A stretch of 64,000 bases of DNA, from positions 62,001 through 126,000 of the forward strand of contig NZ_KB907080.1 in NCBI RefSeq assembly GCF_000381765.1, in the 5' to 3' direction. Both the position numbers and the translations under genes were made by a program. The first letter of the stretch is position 1, and each line of letters starts with the position of its first letter. The stretch comes from [Zimmermannella] faecalis ATCC 13722. Its GTDB lineage: Bacteria > Actinomycetota > Actinomycetes > Actinomycetales > Microbacteriaceae. A model generated the notes under the pieces. It worked only from the letters and a program-made list of their open reading frames with translations. It made no database searches and was not told the DNA's origin. Positions 55,102 to 63,279 of this stretch are shown here, one piece after another.

Positions 55102-55117
55102 GGTAAGGCTATCCTAA
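55102..55117. promoter_or_regulatory. DtxR/IdeR iron box
   Basis: GGTAAGGCTATCCTAA; its complement TTAGGATAGCCTTACC matches 13 of the first 16 bases of the DtxR consensus TTAGGTTAGGCTAACCTAA. It lies between the divergent binding-protein and permease genes, 9 bases before the permease start, so repression by Fe(II)-DtxR would block both. Confidence 0.82.
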
Positions 55118-55126
55118 GATCGACTC

Positions 55127-56188
55127 GTGATCCGTGCCCACGAGACGCCGCCCGCGAGCGCGGCCGAGGCCCGCGCCGCAACCCGGCCCGCGGGGCTGTC
55201 GCGACGGCTCCTCGGCCTGCTCATCATTTTCGCGTGCCTCGCGGTTGCGATCATGGCGAGCTTTCTCGTCGGCTCACGCACCGTGTCCTCCGACGTCGTC
55301 GTTGACGCCCTCGTGGGCGGGGCAACCGGCTCCGACGCCGACGCGGTGCGCAACCTGCGGCTGCCCCGCACCGTGCTCGGCCTGCTCGTCGGCATGGCGC
55401 TTGGCGTCGCCGGCGCCCTCATTCAGTCGGTCACTCGCAACCCGCTCGCCGACCCGGGCATCCTCGGGGTGAACTCGGGCGCGGCGTTCGCGGTGGCGAT
55501 CGGCGTCGGCGTGCTCGGCGTCACGGCGCCGCTCGGGTACGTCTGGTTCGCGTTCTTCGGCGCGCTGGTTACCACCGTGTTCGTCTACTTCATCGGCGCG
55601 GTCGGCCGGGGGCCGGTGAGCCCCGCCCGCATCACGCTCGCGGGCGTCGCAATCGGCGCCGTGCTCGCGGGCATCACGACCGGTCTCGTGCTCACGAATC
55701 CGCGCGGATTCAACGCGATGCGGGCGTGGGAGGCAGGGTCGTTCATGGATCGCGGCTGGGAGCCGGTGTCAGCGACCGCGTGGTCCGTCGGCATCGGGGT
55801 CGTGCTCGCACTCGCGCTCAGCCCATCGCTCAATACGATCGCGCTCGGCGACGACCTCGCGCAGGCACTCGGCGCGAACATCGTGCGCACCCGCATCCTC
55901 GCCGTCGTCGCGATCACCCTGCTCGCCGGCTCGGCGACGGCCATGGCCGGCCCCATCGCGTTCATCGGCCTCATGATTCCGCACATCGCCCGCTGGATTG
56001 TCGGCCCCGATCAGCGCTGGATCATCGCCTACTCCGCACTCCTCGCGCCGATTCTCGCGCTCACGGCCGATGTCATCGGCCGCGTCGCGCTCCCGAACGG
56101 CGAGCTGCAGGTCGGCATCGTCACCGCGATCGTCGGCGCCCCCGTGCTCATCGCGCTCGTGCGCCGACAGAGAGCGAGCGCCCTGTGA
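55127..56188 (+). CDS. FecCD-family siderophore permease 1
   Basis: A 353-residue inner-membrane permease with nine to ten helices. 'LRLPRTVLGLLVGMALGVAGALIQSVTRNPLADPGILGVNSGAA' spans the family core at about residues 76-120 (RLPR, GAxxQxxxxNPLADP, LG). 'GPIAFIGLMIPHIARWIVGPDQR' region near 275 is the ATPase-coupling loop. GTG 55127 lies just after the iron box, so the message may be leaderless. It overlaps the second permease by GTGA. Confidence 0.93.
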   Translation: MIRAHETPPASAAEARAATRPAGLSRRLLGLLIIFACLAVAIMASFLVGSRTVSSDVVVDALVGGATGSDADAVRNLRLPRTVLGLLVGMALGVAGALIQSVTRNPLADPGILGVNSGAAFAVAIGVGVLGVTAPLGYVWFAFFGALVTTVFVYFIGAVGRGPVSPARITLAGVAIGAVLAGITTGLVLTNPRGFNAMRAWEAGSFMDRGWEPVSATAWSVGIGVVLALALSPSLNTIALGDDLAQALGANIVRTRILAVVAITLLAGSATAMAGPIAFIGLMIPHIARWIVGPDQRWIIAYSALLAPILALTADVIGRVALPNGELQVGIVTAIVGAPVLIALVRRQRASAL

Positions 56189-57276
56189 GCTACGTTTCGC
56201 CCCACGACGTTGCCCGCCGCCCGAAGCGGGATGCGCGCAAGTATCACGAGCGCGACGGTCACCTGCGCCTGTGGGTTCCGGGCGGCATGCTCCGCGTTCA
56301 TCGCCGGGCTGTGTTCGTCTGCCTCCTCGTCGTGCTCGCGACGCTCGCGCTCGCCGTCTGGTCACTTTGCCTCGGGGACTATGCGCTCTCGGTGCCCGAG
56401 GTGGTCACGGCGATGTTCGGCGACGAGGGGTTCACCACAACGCTCGTGCGCGAGTGGCGTTTGCCGCGCGTCATTGCCGCGATCGTCTTCGGCGCGGCCC
56501 TCGCCGCATCCGGTGCGCTGTTCCAGACCCTCACCCGTAACCCGCTCGGCTCCCCCGACATCATCGGCTTCGCCTCGGGCTCGTACACCGGCGCGATCGT
56601 GGCCATCACCCTCATCGGCACGAACACGTTCTCGTCGACCGCGGGCGCACTGGTCGGCGGACTCGGCACGGCCGTTGTCGTCTACCTGCTCGCGTGGCGC
56701 GGAGGCGTGCAGGGCTTCCGCCTCATCATCGTCGGCATTGCAGTGACCGCCGTACTCCAGGCGGTGAACACCTACCTGCTGCTCCTCGCCCAGACCGAGG
56801 TGGCGATGGCCGCATCCATCTGGGGCGCGGGGTCGATCTCGCTCGTCGGCTGGGACGAGCTCGGGGTGTCGAGTATCTTGCTCGCGCTCCTCGGGGCGGC
56901 GACGGCGTTCACCCTGCCGTCACTGCGCCAGCTCGAGCTCGGCGACGATGCCGCGCTGGCGCACGGCGTACGGCTCGAGCCGATGCGCCTCACGGTGCTT
57001 GCCGTGGGCGTCGCGCTCGTCGCCGTCGTCACCGCCATCACGGGCCCAATCGCGTTCATCGCCCTCGCCGCGCCACAGATCGCGCGGCGGCTCACCGCGA
57101 CCCCGGGCATCCCCCTCGGCACCTCGGCCGCGGTCGGTGCGCTGCTGCTACTCGCGGCCGACTTCATCGCCCAGCACGTCCTGGGCGGCTCGGTTCCCGT
57201 CGGCGTCGTGACGGTCGTCATCGGCGGCGCCTACCTCGTCGCGCTGCTCATTCAGGAGGCACGGAAACAGCTATGA
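56185..57276 (+). CDS. FecCD-family siderophore permease 2
   Basis: A 363-residue permease. The N-terminal 35 residues are an unusual basic, hydrophilic extension before the first helix. The family core 'WRLPRVIAAIVFGAALAASGALFQTLTRNPLGSPDIIGFASGS' region lies near residues 90-135, and 'GPIAFIALAAPQIARRL' near 287. Start is GTG 56185, overlapping the previous stop (GTGA); its 3' end overlaps the ATPase gene (ATGA). Forms a heterodimeric channel with permease 1. Confidence 0.93.
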   Translation: MSYVSPHDVARRPKRDARKYHERDGHLRLWVPGGMLRVHRRAVFVCLLVVLATLALAVWSLCLGDYALSVPEVVTAMFGDEGFTTTLVREWRLPRVIAAIVFGAALAASGALFQTLTRNPLGSPDIIGFASGSYTGAIVAITLIGTNTFSSTAGALVGGLGTAVVVYLLAWRGGVQGFRLIIVGIAVTAVLQAVNTYLLLLAQTEVAMAASIWGAGSISLVGWDELGVSSILLALLGAATAFTLPSLRQLELGDDAALAHGVRLEPMRLTVLAVGVALVAVVTAITGPIAFIALAAPQIARRLTATPGIPLGTSAAVGALLLLAADFIAQHVLGGSVPVGVVTVVIGGAYLVALLIQEARKQL

Positions 57277-58085
57277 GTACTCCGATCACCGTGAAGGGTT
57301 CGGCCCGCCTGCGCGCCGACGACGTCACGCTTGCCTACGACGGCCGCGTGATCTCCGAACAGCTCTCGATTGAGATTCCCGACGGTTCGTTTACCGTCAT
57401 CGTCGGCCCGAACGCCTGCGGCAAGTCGACGCTGCTGCGCTCGCTCTCGCGCCTGCTCAAGCCGAGCGCCGGCAGCGTCGTGCTCGACGGCAAGGCGATC
57501 TCGAGCTACGGCGCGAAGGAGGTCGCGCGCATCGTCGGTCTGCTCCCCCAGACCTCGATCGCGCCCGACGGCATCACGGTTGCCGACCTCGTCGCCCGCG
57601 GCCGGTTCCCCCACCAGGGCCTCATTCGGCAGTGGAGCGCCGACGACGACGCGGCCGTCGAGCACGCGCTCGAGGTGACGAGCACCGCCGAGCTGCGGCG
57701 TCGGCAAGTTGACGAGCTCTCGGGCGGCCAACGTCAACGCGTGTGGGTCGCCATGGCGCTCGCGCAGCAGGCACCGATTCTGCTGCTCGACGAGCCAACG
57801 ACCTACCTCGACATTGCCCACCAGTACGACCTGCTCAACCTCTTCGAAGACCTCAACCGCGCGGGCAGCACGCTCGTTGCGGTGCTGCACGACCTCAACC
57901 AGGCCGCTCGCTACGCGACACACATGATCGCGATGCGCGAGGGTGAGGTGCTCGCAACCGGCGCGCCGAGCGAGGTCGTTACCGAGCAGAACGTTCGGCG
58001 GGTGTTCGGCGTCGACGCGCTCGTGACCGACGATCCAGAGACGGGGACACCGCTCGTCGTACCCCGCGCGCGGACTGCGTCATAA
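57273..58085 (+). CDS. Iron-siderophore ABC transporter ATPase
   Basis: A 270-residue FecE-type ATPase. Walker A is GPNACGKST near residues 47-55, signature ELSGGQRQRVWVAMALAQ near 148, Walker B ILLLDEPTTYLD near 172, H-loop 'AVLHDLNQAARY'. All catalytic motifs are intact. It ends the operon lipoprotein // permease-permease-ATPase. The last 107 bases are also read by the convergent EamA gene on the other strand. Confidence 0.94.
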   Translation: MSTPITVKGSARLRADDVTLAYDGRVISEQLSIEIPDGSFTVIVGPNACGKSTLLRSLSRLLKPSAGSVVLDGKAISSYGAKEVARIVGLLPQTSIAPDGITVADLVARGRFPHQGLIRQWSADDDAAVEHALEVTSTAELRRRQVDELSGGQRQRVWVAMALAQQAPILLLDEPTTYLDIAHQYDLLNLFEDLNRAGSTLVAVLHDLNQAARYATHMIAMREGEVLATGAPSEVVTEQNVRRVFGVDALVTDDPETGTPLVVPRARTAS

Positions 58086-58965
58086 GCACCGTCGCATTCG
58101 CCGCGACGATGACGACGATCGCGAGCCACGAGGCGAGGTCGAGGCGCTCGCCGAGCATGAGCCAGCCAACGATCGCCGCAATAATCGGGTGCACGCTCAT
58201 GAACACGCCGAACATGTGGGTTGGCACGCGTCGCAACGCGAGCACATCAACGAAGTAGGGCACGCCCGACGACAGCAGCCCGGCGAGCAGCGCGTACGCG
58301 ATAACCTGCCCCGTGAGCTCGGCGTTCGCAAGAATCCACACCCCGATCGGCAGGTACGCGAGCGCCGAGATCATCGCGGCGGTCGCGGAGCCCTGCACGC
58401 CCGGTAACCGCTGCCCGACGGCTCGATTCGCGAAAATGTAGAGCGCCCAGCACACCGCCGCCAGGCAGGCGAGGCCCACGCCGACATAGTCGGTGGATGC
58501 GCCGGGTCGCGTGAGCACGACGACGGCAATGCCCGCGGCGATGGCGCAGAGCACGTTGACGAGGCGCTTCGCCCCGAACACCGCGATCGCGAGGGGCCCG
58601 AGGAACTCGAGCGTGATCGTGAGCCCGAGCCCGATGCGGTCGATTGCGAGGTAGACGCAGAGGTTCATCGTCGCGAACGTGACGGCGAGCGCGACGACGG
58701 GCCGCCACTGCGCCTTCGTGAACCGCCAGAACCGCGGCCTCGCGATGCAGCCGAGCACGAGCGCGGCGACCCACTGCCGCACCGCGACGACCCCGACCGG
58801 GCCGATCACGGGGAAGATCATCGCCCCGAACGACGCCCCGAACTGCGACGATGTGCCGCCGAGCAGCATGAGCGCGACACCCGTCAGCCGGTCTCGCTGC
58901 CGGGGCTCGCCGACCTGCGCGACCGGTGCGGTCGGGAGGTGGTGTGCGCCGAGGTTCCGTGCCAT
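57979..58965 (-). CDS. EamA/RhtA-type exporter with an overrunning tail
   Basis: A 328-residue ten-helix metabolite exporter. 'ATMNLCVYLAIDRIGLGLTITLEFLGP' region near residues 98-125 is the RhtA hallmark, shared with the EamA gene at 47826-48746. The last ~30 residues (basic, RRSRARRRRTP) are encoded antisense to the end of the siderophore ATPase, so the gene seems to have lost its original stop. ATG 58965. Divergent from a LysR gene, its probable regulator. Confidence 0.87.
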   Translation of the reverse strand: MARNLGAHHLPTAPVAQVGEPRQRDRLTGVALMLLGGTSSQFGASFGAMIFPVIGPVGVVAVRQWVAALVLGCIARPRFWRFTKAQWRPVVALAVTFATMNLCVYLAIDRIGLGLTITLEFLGPLAIAVFGAKRLVNVLCAIAAGIAVVVLTRPGASTDYVGVGLACLAAVCWALYIFANRAVGQRLPGVQGSATAAMISALAYLPIGVWILANAELTGQVIAYALLAGLLSSGVPYFVDVLALRRVPTHMFGVFMSVHPIIAAIVGWLMLGERLDLASWLAIVVIVAANATVLMTQSARGVRRAVSPSLDRRSRARRRRTPAERSAR

Positions 58966-59020
58966 ATCGCCACGCTAGGCCGACTCGATCGTTACGCAAA
59001 ATGAATATTTCGCCCCATTG

Positions 59021-59035
59021 ATACGCTGAGCGTAT
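59021..59035. promoter_or_regulatory. Palindrome ATACGC-TGA-GCGTAT overlapping the LysR start
   Basis: Perfect 6-bp arms; the right arm ends in the LysR gene's own ATG (59034). It lies in the 68-bp divergent region with EamA. Likely an autoregulatory LysR site. Confidence 0.55.
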
Positions 59036-59948
59036 GACAAGTCGTGAGTCGGATGCGCCGCGCAGCCGCGAGTCAAGGGCCGAGCGCGTCGAGCTGCGCC
59101 ACCTACGCCACTTCGTCACCGTCGTCGACGCCGGCGGTTTCACCGCAGCGGCCGAGCGGCTCTTCGTGTCGCAGGCCGCCGTTTCACGCAACGTCCGCGC
59201 GCTTGAGGAGGCGATCGGGGTGCGGCTCCTCGCGCGCACGAGCCGCACGGTGCGCCCGACTGCGGCGGGTGTGCGCGTGCTCATGCGCGCCCGCACCACG
59301 CTCGCGGCCGTCGACGAACTCGTGCACGAGGCCGCCGCGGGAGAGAGCACGATCCTGCTCGGGCACGCCTGGGCGTCGTTCGGAGCGCGCACGCCGGTCT
59401 TCCAGCGCCGCTGGCGCGCGGAGCATCCCGACACGGCGCTGCGCTTCGTGCACCATCACGTGCCCTCGGGCGGGCTCGCCGAGGGCCTGTGCGACATCTC
59501 GATCGTGCGCGGTGATACCGACCTGAGGGCCTGGCCGCACGCCCTCGTCGGCCACGAACAGCGCGCGGCCGTCATGTCGACTGACGACCCGTGGGCCCGG
59601 CGCCGAGTGATTCGGTGGGATGAGCTGCGCACGCGACGACTGCTCGTCGACCGCGTCGCGGGCACGACCCACGCGGGGCTCTGGGAGGGCGAGCCGAAGC
59701 CCGAGGTCGCCCCCTCGGGCGGCATCGACGACTGGCTCGCGCTCATCGCCGCCGGCGAGGGCATTGGGGTGAGCGCCGAGGCGACCGCGGCGCAGTACCG
59801 CCGCGACGGCATCGTGTACCGAACGATTCGCGACGCGCCGCCGATTCCCGTGCACCTCGTCTGGAGGGCCGACGACGCGCATCCGCTCACCCCGGCCGTC
59901 GTCGCCCTCGCGATCGACCTCTACTACGGCGCCGACCGCTCGAGCTAG
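59034..59948 (+). CDS. LysR-family transcriptional regulator
   Basis: A 304-residue regulator. The winged helix-turn-helix lies at residues ~20-78 ('LRHLRHFVTVVDAGGFTAAAERLFVSQAAVSRNVRALEEAIGV' region), preceded by a 17-residue polar extension. The effector domain is about residues 105-295. Divergently transcribed from the EamA exporter with 68 bases between, a classic regulator-target pair. The 3' end overlaps the Lrp gene stop by 4 bases. Confidence 0.9.
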   Translation: MTSRESDAPRSRESRAERVELRHLRHFVTVVDAGGFTAAAERLFVSQAAVSRNVRALEEAIGVRLLARTSRTVRPTAAGVRVLMRARTTLAAVDELVHEAAAGESTILLGHAWASFGARTPVFQRRWRAEHPDTALRFVHHHVPSGGLAEGLCDISIVRGDTDLRAWPHALVGHEQRAAVMSTDDPWARRRVIRWDELRTRRLLVDRVAGTTHAGLWEGEPKPEVAPSGGIDDWLALIAAGEGIGVSAEATAAQYRRDGIVYRTIRDAPPIPVHLVWRADDAHPLTPAVVALAIDLYYGADRSS

Positions 59949-60430
59949 CCGTGGCGCGTGCGGCGCCGCGCGGGTAGCGAGTCGATCGGGGCGCGCGGCG
60001 GCACGACCGTCTTCATCACGAGGGTGGAGTTGAGTCGACGCACACCGGGCAGCTGCGAGAGCTGCTCGTCGTAGAGCTGCTGAAACTGTGCCTTCGATTC
60101 GGTCGCGACGTAGAGCTGGTAGTCGGGCTCGCCGAAGAGCCGGTGCGCCTGCATGACGTTCGGCAGGGCGGCCACGGCCGACTCGAACGTCGCAATCGAG
60201 GTGCCGTCGACCGTGTCGATCGTGACGAACACCACCGCCTCGAAGGGCAGCCCGAGCCGCTCGAGATCGATCTCGACGCCGAAGCCCCGAATCACCCCGC
60301 TTGCCTCGAGCTCCCGGAATCGTCGGTGGCAGGCCGACAGGCTCAGCCCGACCTTCGCGGCGAGCTCGGTCATGCTCGCGCGGCCGTCATCTTGCAGCAG
60401 CGAAAGAATCTTCGCGTCAATCGCGTCCAT
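59945..60430 (-). CDS. Lrp/AsnC-family transcriptional regulator
   Basis: A 161-residue regulator with an N-terminal helix-turn-helix (residues 3-50, 'DAKILSLLQDDGRASMTELAAKVGLSLSACHRR' region) and a C-terminal RAM ligand-binding domain (about residues 65-140). Basic tail. ATG 60430 (MDAIDAKIL) is the family start. Divergent from the LysE-type exporter, so it probably activates amino-acid export. Confidence 0.92.
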   Translation of the reverse strand: MDAIDAKILSLLQDDGRASMTELAAKVGLSLSACHRRFRELEASGVIRGFGVEIDLERLGLPFEAVVFVTIDTVDGTSIATFESAVAALPNVMQAHRLFGEPDYQLYVATESKAQFQQLYDEQLSQLPGVRRLNSTLVMKTVVPPRAPIDSLPARRRTRHG

Positions 60431-60474
60431 GCGAGAAATTCTTGCATGGAGGCACGACCAACGTGATGAGAATC

Positions 60475-60495
60475 GAAGCACATTTCGCGTGCTTC
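60475..60495. promoter_or_regulatory. Palindrome GAAGCAC-N7-GTGCTTC
   Basis: Perfect 7-bp arms between the divergent Lrp and LysE genes, 45 bases from the Lrp start. Candidate Lrp-type operator. Confidence 0.55.
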
Positions 60496-60561
60496 TCAAT
60501 AATCTTCAGGCGTGACGGGGCGCGGCGGGCGCGCCCGACGACGGAGGAAGGGGCCCGAGCC

Positions 60562-61188
60562 GTGGACGGTTCGCTCGTGATCGCATTCTGGGGTGTTTCC
60601 GCGATGTTTATCCTGCTTCCGGGCGCCGATTGGGCGTACATCCTCGCGTCGGGCTCCCGACGCGGCGGCGCGACCCCGGCAATCGGCGGCATGATGACCG
60701 GCCACCTCGTCGTGATCGTCGGCGTCGCGGCGGGCATCGCCGCAGTCGTCGCCGCGTTCCCCCTTGCCTTGACCGCACTGTCGGTCGCCGGCGGCGGCTA
60801 CCTCGTCTACCTCGGCGTCTCATCGCTGCGCTCCGGCGCCGACACGAACCCCGACGTGAAGGACGTCTCGGTGAACCCCGGCGGCCTGTATGCGCGCGGC
60901 GTCGGCGTCAGCCTCCTCAACCCCAAGGTGTTCCTGCTGCTGCTCGCCCTGCTCCCCCAGTTCACGACCCCGAACGGCAGCGTGCCGCTCAGCCTGCAGC
61001 TGCTGGCGCTCGGCGGCGTGCACCTCGTCACCTGCACCGTGGTCTACCTGCTCCTCGGCTTCGGCGCCGGCATCGTGCTCGAGCGGCGCCCGGGTACCGC
61101 ACGCATCGTGCGGCTCGTGTCGGGCGGCATCATGATCCTCATCGGCGCGCTCGTCATCGGCGAACAGGTCGTCGAGCACCTGCGCTAA
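60562..61188 (+). CDS. LysE/RhtB-family amino-acid exporter
   Basis: A 208-residue inner-membrane exporter with five to six helices and 'LLPGADWAYILASGSRRGG' near residues 18-37, the family N-terminal block; 'GVSLLNPKVFLLLLALLPQF' near 115-134 is the second. GTG 60562 follows GGAGGAAG. Divergent from the Lrp regulator, a common export unit for basic or branched amino acids. Confidence 0.9.
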   Translation: MDGSLVIAFWGVSAMFILLPGADWAYILASGSRRGGATPAIGGMMTGHLVVIVGVAAGIAAVVAAFPLALTALSVAGGGYLVYLGVSSLRSGADTNPDVKDVSVNPGGLYARGVGVSLLNPKVFLLLLALLPQFTTPNGSVPLSLQLLALGGVHLVTCTVVYLLLGFGAGIVLERRPGTARIVRLVSGGIMILIGALVIGEQVVEHLR

Positions 61189-61255
61189 ACGCGGCGGCGT
61201 ACGCTGGGCCCGACCTGACGACGGGTACCGCCCACGAGCCCAAGGAAGTGCCCGG

Positions 61256-61630
61256 ATGCCACTCGTGCTGTCACACACCACGTGGGATGCCCACGACCCA
61301 CACACCATCGCGGAGTTTTGGCGCGAGCTACTCGGGTGGGAGATCGCCGAACCCGACTGTTACCACCCCGGCTCCGACGAGTGCTACCTCGCGAGCCCCG
61401 ACGGGCACACGATCCTCTTTCTCGAGGTTCCCGACGCGAAACGGGTGAAGAACCGCGCGCACATGGATCTTCGCCCCGCCGCGGGGTCCACCCGTGACGA
61501 CGAGATCGATCGCGCCGTTTCGCTCGGCGCGACGATCGTTGCCGACCACCGCGACGACCTGAGCTGGGCGGTCATGGCCGACCCTGAGGGCAACGAGTTC
61601 TGCATTCTCAAGACGTCGGCGAGCGCCTGA
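61256..61630 (+). CDS. VOC-family (glyoxalase-like) protein
   Basis: A 124-residue single-domain vicinal-oxygen-chelate protein. 'AHDPHTIAEFWRELLGWEI' near residues 12-30 and 'WAVMADPEGNEFCIL' near 104-118 are the two beta-alpha-beta-beta-beta halves. Residues include His and Glu at usual metal positions (His in 'RAHMDL', Glu in 'GNEFC'). Substrate unknown; family includes glyoxalases and resistance proteins. No clear RBS beyond AAGGAAG at 8 bases. Confidence 0.87.
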   Translation: MPLVLSHTTWDAHDPHTIAEFWRELLGWEIAEPDCYHPGSDECYLASPDGHTILFLEVPDAKRVKNRAHMDLRPAAGSTRDDEIDRAVSLGATIVADHRDDLSWAVMADPEGNEFCILKTSASA

Positions 61631-61689
61631 CGAACGCCGACTGACCAACACGGACTGGCCAGGAGCGACCGACGCATCCCGCACCTGGC

Positions 61690-61729
61690 ACCGCCCGGCG
61701 CCGCGCGGCAATCGCGCGCGCCGGGCGGT
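61690..61729. terminator. Hairpin between convergent VOC and YeiH genes
   Basis: 12-bp stem ACCGCCCGGCGC / GCGCCGGGCGGT with an internally pairing 16-base loop. It lies 60 bases after the VOC stop and 56 bases beyond the YeiH stop. The rest of the 154-bp gap is featureless. Confidence 0.7.
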
Positions 61730-61784
61730 CTGCGGGCCCGGAACCCCGGGGAGGGAGGATCAGTTGGGTGCGCCCGCCCCGTCG

Positions 61785-62951
61785 CTACGGGAACAGCACG
61801 CCGAACAGCAGCGATGAAATCGCGAGGCCCGCGACGAGGTTCACCACCGTGCCGACGAAGAACACGAGAATCGGCTTCCAGCCCGCCTCGCGCAGCGCAC
61901 CGAACCGGAACTCGAGACCGATCGACACGAACGCGAGCGTGAAGAACGCCGTCTGGAGCGTCTTCGCGGCATTCATGCCGTTGTCGAGCCACGCACCATC
62001 CTCGAGCGCGGCGGGGAACGACGCGGCGAGCACCGACACGAGCACCGAAGCCACGATGAAGCCGAGCACGAACTTCGGGAAGCGCTTCCACACCTCGCCC
62101 CAGCCCGAGCGGGTAACCGACATCGCGTCGACACCGGCCTGCCGGTCAACCTTGAGGGTGAAGTAGACCGACAGCGCCACCGCGACGAAGCCGATGAGCG
62201 CGTTCTGAATCATCTTCACGATCGACGCATACTGCAGCACCTCGTCGCCCGCGACGGCGCCGGCCGCGGTGACGGCGGCGGTCGTGTCGATGTTGCCGCC
62301 GATCCAGGCGCCCGTCACGAGCGGTGAGAGGCCGAACAGCTCGGCAAGCCACGGCAACAGGAAGATCGCAGGGAGCGCGAAGACGATCACGAGGCCGGCG
62401 ACGTACGCGAGCTGCTCCTTCTTCGCGTGCACGGCGCCGGCCGCGGCGACCGCGGCCGAGACGCCACAGATCGACAGCGCCGACGCGAGCAATGCGCGCA
62501 GGTGCGGCTCGAGGCCAATGATGCCGGCGAACCACCAGGTGAAGAAGAACACGACGCTGATGAGCAGGAGCGCCTGCACGACCGCGGGCAGCCCCATGTC
62601 GAGGATCACGGTGATGTTCACGCCGGCGCCGAGCAGCACGAGGCCGATCTTGATGAAGAACTCGGTGCGGAATCCGCCCGAGAGCCGATCGCGCACCCCG
62701 AGCAGCGAGAGGATGCCGTTGAACGCGAAGCCGAGAATGATCGCGTAGACGGGGAACTCGATCGACTTTGCGACCTGCCCAAACCAGGTGCCGGCGGTCC
62801 AGTCAGGCAGGTTACTCGTGAGCACCTGCACGACCCAGGCGAGGGCGACGACGATGACGAGGCCCGCGAGCGTCCAGGCGCCCGACCCCTTCGGCTCGGG
62901 CTGCGCATCCTCGTGCACGACGGATGCGTGGTCGGCGTTCGTGGCGGTCAT
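61785..62951 (-). CDS. YeiH/UPF0324-family putative sulfate exporter
   Basis: A 388-residue membrane protein with about ten to eleven helices. Family features: 'KIGLVLLGAGVNITVILDMG' region near residues 96-116, 'SALSICGVSAAVAAAGAV' near 155-172, and 'AWIGGNIDTTAAVTAAG' near 215-231. The protein family is annotated as putative sulfate exporter, with little direct proof. The start overlaps a 60-residue membrane-protein gene by 4 bases, so both are translated together. Confidence 0.88.
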   Translation of the reverse strand: MTATNADHASVVHEDAQPEPKGSGAWTLAGLVIVVALAWVVQVLTSNLPDWTAGTWFGQVAKSIEFPVYAIILGFAFNGILSLLGVRDRLSGGFRTEFFIKIGLVLLGAGVNITVILDMGLPAVVQALLLISVVFFFTWWFAGIIGLEPHLRALLASALSICGVSAAVAAAGAVHAKKEQLAYVAGLVIVFALPAIFLLPWLAELFGLSPLVTGAWIGGNIDTTAAVTAAGAVAGDEVLQYASIVKMIQNALIGFVAVALSVYFTLKVDRQAGVDAMSVTRSGWGEVWKRFPKFVLGFIVASVLVSVLAASFPAALEDGAWLDNGMNAAKTLQTAFFTLAFVSIGLEFRFGALREAGWKPILVFFVGTVVNLVAGLAISSLLFGVLFP

Positions 62952-63130
62952 GAGAGGAAGATCCCCTTGATGTCGGGAATCACCTGAAGCAGGCAGAGCC
63001 CAAGAATCACGAGCCCGATGACGGTCGCGGCCCAGTCCTCGTTGAGCGAGAACTTGCCGTGGGTGTCGGGGGCCTGCACGTCGGTGGGCGGGATATCGAC
63101 GTAATCGCCGCGATCGTGTGGCTGAGACAT
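62948..63130 (-). CDS. 60-residue single-helix membrane protein coupled to the YeiH carrier
   Basis: Small protein with a polar N-terminus (residues 1-32, rich in Asp, Pro and His) and one hydrophobic helix at about 33-54, ending in LS. The ATG has AGGAGGAGCG upstream, a strong RBS. It overlaps the YeiH start by ATGA, which makes accidental openness unlikely. Probably a small subunit or regulator of the carrier. No family recognised. Confidence 0.75.
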   Translation of the reverse strand: MSQPHDRGDYVDIPPTDVQAPDTHGKFSLNEDWAATVIGLVILGLCLLQVIPDIKGIFLS

Positions 63131-63176
63131 CGCTCCTCCTGAGCTACAAGCAATTCCAGTGACCTAACAACACAGC

Positions 63177-63182
63177 ATTGTA
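63177..63182 (-). promoter_or_regulatory. Possible -10 (TACAAT) for the YeiH operon
   Basis: TACAAT on the minus strand, 46 bases before the small-protein start, in the 149-bp divergent region with the MscS gene. The -35 is unclear. Confidence 0.4.
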
Positions 63183-63279
63183 GCCACGGCGGGTTGCCGC
63201 GAGGTTACGGCGCGACATCGGTGACGCATATGTTCGGTGCAGGATTCCCGACGATTCGGCACCTACTCTCGGAGTCGAT

